DNA of 64,000 nt, taken from Lithospermum erythrorhizon (Eukaryota > Streptophyta > Magnoliopsida > Boraginales > Boraginaceae). Under the pieces are notes generated by a model, which saw nothing but the letters and a program-made list of their open reading frames with translations, made no database searches and was not told the origin of the DNA. The DNA is taken from positions 124,001 through 188,000 of the forward strand of contig JADFUC010001591.1 in assembly GCA_019722365.1 (NCBI GenBank), read 5' to 3'. The translations under genes and the position numbers were made by a program. This document shows, one piece after another, positions 1-11,240 of the stretch; positions within the stretch are counted from its first letter, which is position 1, and the number at the start of each line of letters is the position of its first letter.

Positions 1-344
1 GAAGCACAAATTCCCACAAATCGAAAAACTTGAGTCACGACAACAGCAATCCTGAGCATCAGCCAAGCAATAATGTAAAAATAAGTAGAAAACTACGTAG
101 TTAAAGAAAAAAAAAACAATAATAAAAAACCCTAAACTCTGGTAGAACCATTAGGATTTAGTGTTATGTCCGATTCACTACAGACAAAGTGAAAGACCGA
201 TAACAAAAAAAAAGAAAAAATGAAAGAAGTTTCATTATAATTCGCGATGATGTGAAAACATCCTGAGTGAAGACGGGAGTAATAGAAAGCTATATATGAT
301 GAGATTTCCATGAGTGAATCTGATTATTATGAGAAAAGAAACAA
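1..344. other. Left edge, no gene seen
   Basis: I see only A-rich noncoding sequence. It lies downstream of the 3' end of the minus-strand Cactin remnant, so it could include its 3' UTR. No polyadenylation signal or repeat could be assigned. Confidence 0.5.
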
Positions 345-990
345 TCAATGATGATACCAGTAGCCTTTGAGATTAAAATAGAGTTGCAAAATTCCGTGTT
401 GGAAAGACGATTTGAAGGCTTTGAGATCCCATTCCTGATTGACAATACGAAATGCAATGTCTTGATAAGGAGGACCAGCCTGAAAAATCAATCTACAAGT
501 CTTGGTATTGTCCTTTTCGTATTCGATAAAGAACTGCAAGTTCCGTTGGTCAACAATATTAGGGTAGAAGATATTGAACTTGTATGCCTTTTCGACATAT
601 GGATTAAGACCAGCTAGGTCATATGAATCCAATCGATGGGCATAATCCCAGTTGTTGACTCCGCTCTAGAGATATAATCAAGATCAAACTTTACATCATC
701 ATGAAGTTGTTCCAGTTCCCTAGTATTCAATTGCTCGAAAATCATGTAAGGTGGTTGTTCAGCACAGCAATCGAAGTCTTGTAAATCTTGTGTTGTTTTG
801 AACATTATCCTCAGTTTATCGATGGGCATTGACGACCTTCGAGCAACCTAACCATTGAAGTGATCATGTTACTATGAAAAGAACATATTCCTTCAACTCA
901 CCGACCTCGCCATCAAACTCATGGCAGATGCCAAATTCTCCTCGTGGCGTCGGTAAGCCTCAGCAAGAGCCAAGTTTCTAATCCATGTTC
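345..990 (-). pseudogene. Cactin-like gene remnant, internally deleted
   Basis: Minus-strand remnant of Cactin, a conserved eukaryotic spliceosome-associated nuclear protein. Positions 632-345 encode the Cactin C-terminal domain: 'YKFNIFYPN', 'CRLIFQAGPPYQDIAFRIVN' and 'GILQLYFNLKGY' are family hallmarks. Positions 829-614 encode part of the middle domain ('MPIDKLRIMF', 'DLQDFDC', 'EQPPYMIFEQLNTRELEQL', 'DDVKFDLDYISRAES'). Around 989-900 a degraded stretch ('ALAEAYRRHEENL') resembles the segment just N-terminal to that. The middle and C-terminal parts are in different frames and overlap at 614-632, so the long linker that normally separates them is missing. There is no start codon in context. 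This is a broken or chimeric copy rather than a working gene; an unrecognised intron at the junction is the alternative. Confidence 0.8.
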
Positions 991-2070
991 GATCCTTCAT
1001 CTATCCATTCTATCTCTCTATACTGCTGCGGCTTCGAACAAATTTTTAAAAGTTAAATCCAAAGCCTTTTCTAAAGTTCCATCTTTTCTAATTCGCCCAT
1101 TGTAATATCACTTTGCTTTTCCTTTTCCTCTTTATCAATCTTCTGTCGCTTGTAGATTTCCTCCTCGCAGAGTGCAGAAAGATCACTGGGTTGACTGGCC
1201 CCACATAATCACTAATACGATAAATCCCAAAAAGAAGAGTAGACCGACGCAAAGAACAGAGATTATATTAAACACACAAACTTCAGGTTCTTCTACCACA
1301 GTGGCGCTGTATATAAACACCAACTATAACTTTCATACTCCCGTTACACTTGTGATAATCAAGTCAATTGCAGAACTATTGTGATATTCCGTATTATATA
1401 CTTTAAAATACTGCGAGGATAAGAAACAAGCCATCAGACCACAAAGAATATAATTTGGGCTTTCCTTATTTAATATTTCAACTATATATCTAAATCTAAA
1501 TCCTATTTTTTGACTTTTTATACTATTTCATACTAACCATCCTAAAATATTTTTATTCAGACATGTAATAATTTATAAAAATTATATTAATAAAAATACA
1601 TTTCAAATTTTTTCATTAATATATAATTTTTATCAAATATTATACAATCATCAAAAGCTCTCAACTTATTTATCTATAAAATATTTATATATAAAATCTA
1701 TTTTATATTTTATCAATAACAATCTGTAATACGATAAAATATGCAAATTATAACCCATGCTGTCAGCATACTAGGATCAAATTAATAAATTGAGTTATTG
1801 ATCGATGACCGAACAGTGTTGTTTCCTTTCCTTTGGATTCTAGGTTCAACATAGCTTAATTCGAAAATCTAAAATTTGGGGGAGTGTGGGGAATTGAAAT
1901 AGATAATATATCTACCAAGATGAAGAACAATTGCTGCTGCTAAGTTTCGAAGGTTGCATAACCAACGATCATTTCCTGCTAGACTACATTATACGTTTGT
2001 TACTTATACGCTGTTTAAAGATCTCGATTATATATTATCAATATTTTTTTGCTTTCCAAAAATCCACGTA
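991..2070. other. AT-rich noncoding stretch
   Basis: No coding region is supported. Positions 1440-1760 are very AT-rich. A purine run near 1878-1893 (GGGGGAGTGTGGGG) looks like a retrotransposon polypurine tract next to a TG-starting LTR, but I found no partner LTR. Confidence 0.4.
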
Positions 2071-2077
2071 ACTTGGG

Positions 2078-2345
2078 CTTTTATCGGCGCTCACTTGTGA
2101 CGGCAGAATTCAAGTTTTAATCGGCGCCGCGAGTCAATGTGAACTAGTTTTTATCGAGGTCCACTTGCACCTAAGTAATAAGCTTCTAATCGAGGTCCGC
2201 AGACCGATGTATATTTTGGAAACTGTAAGTTGAGAGAAACCATCTTGGGTAGTCTTGAATGCGACCGTAGGTTTTTGGAAGCCATCTCGGATCATTTTTA
2301 TTGCGACCATAGGTTTTAAGAAACCGTCTCGGGTCGTCTTTATCC
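2078..2345. repeat. Two adjacent families of ~40-45-bp degenerate tandem repeats
   Basis: From 2078 to about 2205 a unit containing TTTTATCGGCG / TCTAATCGAGG plus a CACTTG-like part recurs about four times. From about 2236 to 2345 a second unit, GAAACCATCT..GG..GT followed by TGCGACCATAGGTTTT, recurs about three times. Read on the minus strand the second family encodes a repeated 'PR.(F/L)(L/P)KTYGR' peptide, but I take that as a by-product of the repeat. Such arrays are common in untranslated parts of large plant retrotransposons. Confidence 0.6.
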
Positions 2346-2599
2346 TTAATAGAGATCATGACTAGTGTGGCTTGCATTTGCCATGATCGAGTCCACGATT
2401 GGTGTCCAAAGGGCGCATGACTTATGTGCCCTTGTCTTGGTGAATATGAATTTCCCGTTTGCTTCCTCGCTTCGTTGGTAAGATCCAGTGACATCAAGTG
2501 TCAAAGTGGATTTGGTTTATAAGCCCATCTTTTATCAATTTTATGTTGATTGTTGGAAATGAGTAGATGCTAGCGACAAGTTCTCGCTAAAGGCCCCAG

Positions 2600-2905
2600 C
2601 AGCCAACTGGTGATCATCAGTGGTTTCATCGGATGATCATGAATGGATCGAATGTTCATGAATGACTCAAGTAATCATGGGCGTTGTCGAATGATCAAGA
2701 GCGACTCGAGTGATCATGAGCATTGTTGAATGATCATGAGCGACTCGAGTGATCATGAGTTGTTGTCGAATGATTGAGAGCAGCTCGAGTGATCATGAGT
2801 TATCGTCGAATGATTAAGAGCTACTCGAATGATCAAGAGCGGCTCGAGTGATCATGAGTTGTAGTCGAATGATCAAGAGCTGCTCGAATGATCATGAGCT
2901 CAAAT
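2600..2905. repeat. TGATCA/CTCGAG palindrome-rich tandem array
   Basis: An imperfect unit of about 18 bp, paired into about 36 bp, repeats across roughly 300 bp. It alternates TGATCATGAG and ACTCGAG-like motifs. TGATCA and CTCGAG are both perfect 6-bp palindromes, so the array is dense in self-complementary sequence. Unit divergence is high, so it is not a recent expansion. Confidence 0.65.
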
Positions 2906-4795
2906 ATCATGATTGAAGTTTGTGAATGCTTTCACTGTTGTGCCTTTGTGCCAGGAGCACAGGAGATGAAAAGGGCGCTCAGACGAGTTGCAGGTCCAAT
3001 GACTAAGTAGTCAACCCCTCCAGCCCCAATGAGAGATGGTGAACACAAACACTGACCACCGGAGATCCGAGCCTTCCTCTGCAAATGGCTCTGGGCACAC
3101 CAATTTAGAGATGCAAGCGTTGTGAGGATCATCTGTTACGACAACTTCGAGACACCAAGCAAACATTCTGAGCTGTGTATGTTACATGTTAATCATACAT
3201 TAGTTGAATATTCGAACCAGAGACTCATTATATACACAATTATTAAGTCTTGTTAGAATTTTGTTGTTTGGATCATATATTACTGATATGTTTATAGGCA
3301 TGTGTTATCCCTTCAGGGAGGCATCCAGATTACACTCCCTGAACGAAAGGCCTTCGGCTCAGTCCCGAGGCGACTCCCCACCCTGGGCTCTTTGAGCTAT
3401 GTCTGGATGCTTTGGTTTCTAGGTGCCAGTGGAACTAGCTTTGATACATATTGAAAAAGTCTTGACTAGCTTGTTCATGCCATCTCTTTTGGCTAGGAAT
3501 ATGACTAACTTATCTTAGTGTATCATCCATTGAAAGAGATGTATGCTTTATGATGGAATGAGAATAATTCAACCAAGATTTCACCTTAATTGATTGGAAT
3601 GAAATTATTTGTGTACGAAAATGGAGGAGGAAAAAATGGAGGCAACTACAAAATAATATACTGTATCTATTTTATTTCTTGATAATTAAGCCATGTGGTT
3701 GGATAACAATTTGTACCTAAATTTTCTGGAAGTTTAGCATTGTCCAACAATTTAGCACACCATATGAATCGTATATATAAAGCACCTTCTGATTTAACTT
3801 CTTATTTATTTATTAGTGTCCACATCCACAAGATATCATAAAATTCAATTTTAATTCTCAAAATTAACAAATTTTATGGATCTTAATTGACTCATAAAAA
3901 TTTAATTTAAAACTAAAGCTATCATTTAATATCAGTGGCAGATAGAGAAATGTGATTTTTAATAGGCTTAATACCAAATATTAAACGATATCGACAATTA
4001 TTTTGAAACGTATATTATTTGCATCGTTTATGCAAATTGAAAACCGAAATAGAACCGGCAAAACTATATACAATACAATATTTTGAACATTTGTATTTGC
4101 ACCTCCTACCCTTCTCATTCTATCAACAAAAATAGACAAGGGCTCGCATGTGCATAATTTCACAGAAAAATTACCATCATACTTAACCCAAGGAATTTAG
4201 GTTCAAGTTTTAGTATATTTAATTTTAAAGCTTCACTGCGAGCTTAACTCCCTCACAAACCTGTCGACCGGAAATATTATGACTACGAAATGTAAACTTT
4301 TAAGAAAATTGTATAAACTTCAATTCGCTCAAACTTTTCATGATAAATAACAAAAAATTATCACAAATATATGAGCCGAATTCCAGTTTTCGGTCCCACA
4401 ACACCAAACCAAATCTTAAATCGAGATTCGAACCGAATCAAATTTCGACACCCTTTCTCCGGGGAAATCACATAATAATACTCAAACAAAATGATTTTTA
4501 AGATTGAAACGACTATTTCGCTCTTAAATATAATTTCGGCAGCGACCTGCTTATTTCGCTCTATACTACGCGTTTATTTTCACATGCCCCGATTTCAATT
4601 CTTCATCACTACCTATATACTATTTTTCTTGTCTCCGCCAGCTCTCAAACTATTTTTCGTCTCAAACGCCTCGAACCCCAATCTTCATTTAAACAAACAT
4701 AAATTCATTACAAAATACTTAAACGACCATTTTACCCTTTAAAATTTCAAACACTATAAACAAAAAAAGAGGTACATTTTAAAATATTTTAAAAC
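2906..4795. other. Noncoding interval between repeats and copia element
   Basis: No gene is supported. 3300-3410 is a locally GC-richer patch bounded by a 9-bp inverted repeat (GCATCCAGA near 3321 and TCTGGATGC near 3403). 3530-4480 is ordinary AT-rich sequence. 4480-4800 probably lies beyond the 3' end of the copia element, whose LTR I could not delimit. Confidence 0.4.
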
Positions 4796-4799
4796 AAAC

Positions 4800-7150
4800 G
4801 CAAGATTTAATTCAGGAGTTTTTAATCGGGGTTTAGCGTTGCCCATACAACTGACGTAACCTTTCTCAACATAGCCTTTCCCAGATAAAGAAGTTCTCTT
4901 TCGACTTCTATCCCTAAATATCTCCATTCCCAAAATCTTTTCAGAGCACCCAAATCCTCCATTTCAAACTCGCAAGCAACCCCTTCAAATTTTGAATATC
5001 GACTAACCGCAGCCTATCGACATATCACTACATACAAACTAAGTAGATACGGAACCATCACAAACTTCAATAGAATAAACAACCGTCATACGACTCGAAT
5101 ACCCAATCTCTACTGCCGTAGTTATCAAATCTCTCTCAGACTCACCGCCAAGATCGCTTCAAACCATACAAAGATTTCTTCAACTCCGCAAACATAATCT
5201 TCCTTCCTGTTCCCTGAAACTATCCTGATTGCCATATATAAATTTCTTCCTCCAACTCTCTATGTAAGAAAGTTGTTTTGACATCTAACTGCCGAGCCCA
5301 AGCCCCGACGTGGCAACTACAAAGAAGAAGCACTTAATGTGTTTGTTCAATCATGTGATAATAATCCTTCATTGTAGCTAACTCCCTCCCTTTGACCGAA
5401 CTCCTCTAGAACCACTCTACTTTTATATTATACCCCTCATCTCATGATAACCCTTCTTTCTCGCTTGAATATCCACTCAGACGCGACAATCTTTTCTTCC
5501 TACTGTCTTCTACCAACCTCCCAAGTCTCGATTCTTCTCGTTGATTCTATTTTCTTTCCCATGGCAAAGCAAAGCCTATCGGATCGACTCAAGACCAGCT
5601 ATATTTCGTAAGAAATCGTTCACGAAGATCAACTTCCTCTCGCAACCCCAGAAAGAAAGGACAATATATCCTCATAACCATACCTCGCAGTGAGTAATTC
5701 GCAATTAGCTCTTTCCGGCGATCAAGAGCCACACCCTTTGATGTTCATCCTGGACGGAACTTCGATAAGCTTCGCTCGACGCGATCGGTACAGCCTACTC
5801 TCACCATCACCATTAACACTGTAATCTCTCTGCTTCCACCGCTTCCCAACACCACCTTTCTGGGCCAGAACCGCGAGCGTGAATGGCCGATCTAAACATG
5901 TAATTCTATCAAATATTACATTTCTACTGTAATAACTCGTCGCTTCAAAAGATAACCAAATTCTATACCCTTTTCGCCACACCATTACCATAGCCTACTA
6001 ATATACCATTCTTTTGTCCTTACTCTAACTTACCTCATTCACATGATAATAAGCAATACAAATTAAAGACTTCTCAATCATGTATATAATCGCCAGACTT
6101 ATTATACCATAATTCAATAGGAGTTTCTGTGATTAATACAGCGAGACTACGGTTTATCGTGATAGCAGCTATGTCGACTACTTTTACCCCAAAACATTCT
6201 CGCCAACTCCAAAGATTCGGAGAGCATACAACGAGCTTCTCCTATGTCTGACATTCATAATGCTCGCTACACCATTCTCGCTGGCTGGGCGACAGCTTAA
6301 TCGTACGATGCCTGAAGAATCCTTCCGCCTTTACAAAACTCATCAAACTCGCATAAACAGCAGATTCTAGACCATTATCGCATCACCGGCCGACCTTCTT
6401 CCCTGCTTTTGATTTTCCACTGTAAATCTTTCAAATCTCAAGTCATTGAAAGATCAATTTTTCTCAAGCTTCATAATGTTACCCAAAGCTCATCCTCGAC
6501 AATCATTTATCAATGATAAAAATACCCGCGACCTCCCAAAGATTCAACTCAAGGACTTAACACCTGAGCGATGTAATCCAAACAGACCTTTGTTCTACGA
6601 GTCGCTCGGAAATTTGTCAAGGGATGTGAATTTCCCAAAACATAGCCAGCCACAAACCCCAAGTCTTTAACTGCACAATCGAGAAGATTGCCCTACTAGA
6701 CCAGATCCCTCACTTATTGACCAAACCCTTACGCCACAACTTACCATATGATCATTTTCAACAACAGAGATACAATGGGGCCAGCCAGACCCGTGGCCAG
6801 AAGACCTATGTAAGTACAACGCACTCGCTACACCTTTTAAGCAATCACCGTAACCCCGCACATTTATCACCTTAACACCTTCACCCCTAAAATCGAACCC
6901 CTTTATGCCTAGTGCATCAAATAAATCGTATTCTTAGTCAGCTGAACATTTCAACATCTTTTAAGCGCATTTAACTTACCATCACGAAATCCTAATATTC
7001 ACGTAACTCATCCCAACTACTTGGCAAAACGTATCTCAGAAGTCATGTAAATATTACCACCATATACTTCGCTTCATGTCGAAAACCATTCCCTCTGTGA
7101 CAGATATTTATAAGACGCCTAATCAAGATCTACACATCGGTGTAAAACAC
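4800..7150 (-). mobile_element. Decayed Ty1/copia retrotransposon, minus strand
   Basis: Reading the minus strand from right to left, conserved copia blocks appear in the right order. The integrase core lies at about 6560-6185: a catalytic 'CDNGLEF' block near 6380-6360, an 'NGVAERMNRTI'-like block in broken frame near 6285-6240, and 'GENVLG' near 6205-6188. Reverse transcriptase follows with 'QLDVKTTFLHRELEEEIYM' at about 5290-5228 and its C-terminal 'KILGMEIFRDRS' at about 4943-4895. Every block is interrupted by stops and frameshifts, so it cannot be active. LTRs and gag were not recognised; 7150-8200 may hold the 5' part. GC is higher than in the flanks. Confidence 0.75.
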
Positions 7151-8640
7151 GCGGGTTATCGGCAACTAACGCTATATCTTCCTTAGATTTCAGACTTCCT
7201 AAACGCCACTGCACTGCATACATTAAATCGCCTCGCCCTCTGGGACAATCGGCTCAATGTCCCTTCTCCTACAAAGAACGACAGACATCCCTTGGCCACC
7301 CCCGCTTGAATCAAGCTTGCGAAATTCTTTTTTCCCTTAACAAACCCCCTCGATTATTATCAATTTAATAACCCAACAACCCGAAGATTCAAACTGTAAC
7401 TAAGACAAATGAAGTGCCCAATTCTCTCGTCATGAAGAAGCTAGATCTAATTTCTTCTGGGAGCTTTTTTATAATCTTTACCATCATTATAGATTTCTAA
7501 AATTTTCATACGATACCTGTAAAGAACTAACACTAAGCAGTCAGTCTCATCATCATCATCATAAACATCAATATTACGCCAGATCTGGGGCAGAATATTT
7601 ATTTAGCTTATATAAAGTTGGCCCCAAGCGACGTGAACTTCCTCAAGATACTGAGGCCGACAAACATTTCAAAGAACAACTGGTTTGTTTTGGCCATATA
7701 CAGACTTCCGGGGCTTAAATTTCACAATCCAAATAGCCGTCTCGTCAAACGTCCGTAATAATCTCGCCCTCCGAAATAACAACAACGCTGGAAATAAGTT
7801 TTCTCCAAAGTTAATCCCACTCGGGAACCGGCCGAGACAGCCCTTATGTTATGGACCAGATCCCTCTCGCTCAATAACGCCTCACCTTTATTCTCGCTTA
7901 TGACCGAAACTATTTCTCCCATTAAACTTATCTACTTCCCCAAACATTACCACCCATCGCCTTCGCTTCTGACAAACATATCTCGAGCCTTCCGATACCA
8001 AATATATAACCAATAAACAGCGATCACGTAATTACGTGAAAGCGATCAAGTGACAAAAAAGAAATAACACCGATCTTTAACGCGACATCCCGCACGACCG
8101 TCGACTAATCCACGCGTGAGCCACCCGTAAAAACTTCATTATAAATTTTGTGTTAAACAGACACAGACGGAAGAACACTTTCGCTTCCTCGGGGATGATG
8201 TATTATACACTGTGATTAATGTTTTACGGCTAGAATTAATCTATAACCTTAAACCGCACTATATGTTTTTCTATATCGCATGCTTAGTGCTACGTAGACC
8301 AGAATTCACGGAGATCTATTTATACTCAAAATATCTAACTCGGAATCACCGCAAAATATCCGGCGCTTTAGCAAGCAGTGACCAAGACAAAGCCTTCGAC
8401 TCCGACGCTCCCGAACTCTGCCTGATGAAGTCGGGACTCGCCCACTCAGAACCCGACCAAGCCCCGATCTTCTCCGTCAAAGAGTAATTCAACTATTTTC
8501 AAGTGGTATTCACACGATTATGAAGATCCACGCTGTATTTTGGATGAAAACAAAATAATTCATTACACGTAATGCTGACTCTGATTACTTGTGTAATGTT
8601 TGGAAGTTTCTGATTTTGCTTCCGAATTATACGCATTTCT
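7151..8640. other. Unassigned, possibly 5' part of the copia element
   Basis: No domain is recognised on either strand. The stretch to about 8170 has the same C-rich plus strand as the copia block to its left, which suggests continuity with its gag or leader. A short GC-rich patch at 8340-8490 has no recognisable product. Confidence 0.3.
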
Positions 8641-8808
8641 TTGTCACCATCTATCTATATATTACATAAGGTCAATTTTGGTGTAACATCTCTCATTATA
8701 TTGTAATATACAATATCTATCTATCGTTTGAAGAAACAAAAAAACAAAGCCAACCAGCCGCAGGAAAGTTTTGGTCCAACAAATTCAAGAATCATCTCAA
8801 AGGTAGAA
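8641..8808 (+). promoter_or_regulatory. Putative promoter and 5' leader exon of SLIALSY gene copy 1
   Basis: A TATA-like stretch (CTATATATTACATA) lies near 8654-8667. About 150 bp later, AATCATCTCAAAG|GTAGAATG looks like an exon end with a splice donor near 8808. An intron from there to the TTGCAG acceptor at 9835 would place the start codon in the next exon. This is inferred from splice-like signals only. The second copy at 55 kb lacks this part. Confidence 0.35.
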
Positions 8809-9281
8809 TGTTTTTTTGAATCTTTATTGATTTAATGTATGCATGTTCTTTATTTGAATTTTTGTTTTTTTTTTTGTCATTTCAAGTTGTTGCATTGTGC
8901 TCAATGTTTGGTTTGACTTCTTTTGGACTTCGTTGATTTAATTTAGCATTTTAATTTTTTTCTGCCGAATGATGTTAATGCCATTGTTATTTATTGGATT
9001 AAGTGAAAGGGTATGCTTTTGTTGGTAGACATGACAATTTTGCATATTCAAAGTTGTTTGTTTAATAAATTTTATTTGGATAAGATTGAAGCAAGTTACC
9101 TAAGATATCTTTAACGGTAGCTAAACACAAATGTGAAACTAGATTGCCTGAATTTTATTTTATAATGATTGAACAAACCGCGAGACAATGTGAATTATGA
9201 AAGTTATATTTGGTCAACGAAAAACTTTGTCGAACCCCTATTATGGTTTACATCTGGTCTGCATATTAGATTTGTTAAGTT

Positions 9282-10345
9282 GGCCATTGAGTTTTTCTGA
9301 AATGTACTCCGATAGAGGATTTTTTTTTTTTTTTGCATCTATAACAATTTTAATCCACCGTGTGTCTGTGCGTTGGTGATTTTGAACCGTGGAAGCTTGT
9401 TATTTTCTTCGAGATTATCAGGAATTGGGTTGAGAATATGATGAAATTGCGATGTTTGCAATAATAACCCCTATTATATGAATGTTCAGCTTTTTCATTT
9501 ATTTCTTGTGTACTGAGAAAAGGAAGAAGTAACAAAAATAGGGCATACATCATTAGGGTGTTGCTTTCTCTGTTTAGGAATATTAAGCGTAAGCAGCAAA
9601 CATTTGATGCCTAGCATATATTGTAAAAAATGATAAGTCTTGATGTATGTACAACCTTAACAACAAAATTTTCAATGTTCTGTGGGGTTGCTAAACAAAT
9701 TAGTACACATAGTGTGATAAGTGATGACTCCCCAAATCTACCATTGAAGATCGACGCTAAAAATTACTTACATATACAGTTGATTAGTTAGCTAATAGTC
9801 CTATGACTAATAATCTGTCTACTTCATATTTGCAGGACGAGGATTGCCATTATATGGATAAGAGAGACACCGGTATCAAAGAGATCCTGGACGAGGAAGT
9901 GACACGAGAGTCATTAATTGCGTTGTCATACACAGAACCACCAAAGGATCCTGAAGTGACTCGGGACTCATTAATTGCATTGTCATACGAAGAACCACAA
10001 AATGATCCCGCCACTGAATGCTCCCCGGACAATCAGAGGATTCAATGTGTTATTGATTCCCTGAACTGTGATGAAGCTGAACGATACCGGTCTGCACTTA
10101 TCTCACTATCATATTGGCCATCCTCAGAAGCACCAGCTCCCTCAGTTTTTTCTGGAGGATTCCTGGTTTAGCTTTGTTCTCGAGCTTTTTCCATAAATCA
10201 GAACCCTGCGGCTGCAATGTATAACATCAACTGTATATATTGTAGACTTGTAGTAATAAATAAATCTCTGTAATGAAGCAAGTTATGTACATTTTCAGAG
10301 AAATCCAATTTAGGTTCTTATCTTGTGGTGTACTGTGTGTGATTA
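9282..10345 (+). repeat. Segmental duplication, copy 1
   Basis: This stretch is nearly identical to 53213-53279 plus 55267-56275, in the same orientation, once the transposon in copy 2 is removed. Shared sequence runs through intron, coding exon and 3' UTR, so this is DNA-level duplication, not retroposition. Homology starts at 'GGCCATTGAG..AAATGTACTCC' and ends at 'TGTGTGTGATTA'. Intron parts differ by several small indels, while the exon differs by only two substitutions that I can see. Confidence 0.9.
9854..10171 (+). CDS. Small acidic protein with three SLIALSY repeats, copy 1
   Basis: A 105-residue protein that I do not recognise. It contains three copies of one motif: 'TRESLIALSYTEPPKDPE', 'TRDSLIALSYEEPQNDPA' and 'YRSALISLSYWPSSEAPA', the third about 40 residues after the second. 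It is acidic, has no signal peptide or membrane segment, and ends in 'FSGGFLV'. I chose the ATG at 9854 because a strong splice acceptor (ATATTTGCAG) ends at 9835, so the exon begins with GACGAG and the upstream in-frame ATG at 9803 lies in the intron. If the preceding exon is coding, the protein is longer and this is a C-terminal exon. AATAAATAAATC about 75 bp after the stop is a plausible poly(A) signal. It differs from the 55.8-kb copy by two residues (E/V and V/L). Confidence 0.65.
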   Translation: MDKRDTGIKEILDEEVTRESLIALSYTEPPKDPEVTRDSLIALSYEEPQNDPATECSPDNQRIQCVIDSLNCDEAERYRSALISLSYWPSSEAPAPSVFSGGFLV

Positions 10346-10378
10346 TCACTTCAAACAACAAACCATTAAAAAATTTAC

Positions 10379-11240
10379 CAAAACACCAAAATGTGTTGGT
10401 CTTTCCAGAATTTGCAACCATTGAATCATCTTGAGAGCTGACCAGCGATGGAGGAAGTTTCAAGTTTTTAGCCCACGCTGATATCTTAGATGAACCATCA
10501 CCAGCAGAGTCATTTGCTCGAGGTTCCACCACCGCGGAAGACTTGAAATATCAATAATTCATCACAAATGCCAATAAATAACCTGAAAATCACAGCTTAA
10601 CTACTAACGAACAAGCTCAATCAATTAACTGAAAACATCAAGAATTCATCTCAAGTCATGCATGCTAATAAATAAACTGAAATCCTCAGCTTAATTATTA
10701 ACCAACACGCTCAATCAATAAAAAAATGCAAACTTTAACTAAAAATATAAAAAAAATCATCTAATCATCTCAAATCACACATGCTAATATTAATAAATAC
10801 CCTCAAATCCTAAATAAAAAAACAGATCCAACAAAAATACATATTCCCATGAAGAAAAAATTTAACAAACCCATAAAAAATACTGATTTTTTTTTTTATT
10901 TTGTTGGTGATTAATTCATAAAAATCAAATCTTCATGAAAATTTAGCCAACCCAACATAAAATAATCGATGTTTAACAAGAAACACTTAATAAAATCATA
11001 ATGTTATCAATTTCCATTGAATTTGAAAATCCTAAACCAAACATATAATCAACAAACTCAAAATCGAATTGAGATATGAACCCTAAACCAAACTAATAAT
11101 ATAGTGATTGAAATTGAAACGCTACCTTGGAAGTTGTAAGATGTTGAGGAGAAGGACGATCGAGAGGAGTGGGGGGAGGAAGGCACGATCGACGCAAGTG
11201 GGGGGGAGAATGTACCAGAATGTTAAAAGACAAGAAAATA
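10379..11240 (-). pseudogene. Minus-strand gene fragment, two exons, broken by duplication junction
   Basis: Two exons join in one frame on the minus strand. The upstream exon ends at 11126 (CCAAG|GTAGCG) and reads '..PLDRPSPQHLTTSK'. The downstream exon, 10541-10379 (163 nt, acceptor TTTCAAG), reads 'SSAVVEPRANDSAGDGSSKI', then 'SAWAKNLKLPPSLVSSQDD' and 'SMVANSGKTNTF', ending at a GTAAAT donor. The clean phase and low-complexity Ser/Pro composition look like a real N-terminal region, but I do not recognise the family. No start ATG is evident. Only about 35 bp beyond the donor the sequence turns into the duplicated SLIALSY 3' flank (ending near 10345), so the rest of the gene is absent. I infer truncation by the rearrangement. 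Confidence 0.55.

Noticed and set aside
1878..1893. Polypurine tract and LTR start
   Set aside because: The motif fits but no second LTR, primer-binding site or coding remnant adjoins it.
2186..2497. 103-residue minus-strand ORF with 'KTYGR' repeats
   Set aside because: The repetitive peptide follows from the tandem DNA repeat; no start context, splice sites or known domain.
2600..2905. Possible CRISPR-like array
   Set aside because: Units are degenerate and contiguous, with no unique spacers, in plant nuclear DNA.
2932..3132. 66-residue minus-strand ORF and open plus-strand frames at 2940-3410
   Set aside because: Locally GC-richer and open, but I could match it to no family with confidence and splice signals are not convincing.
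9803..9853. Upstream ATG at 9803 as start of the SLIALSY protein
   Set aside because: It precedes a strong TTGCAG splice acceptor, and the same stretch in copy 2 lies in another frame, so it is intron.
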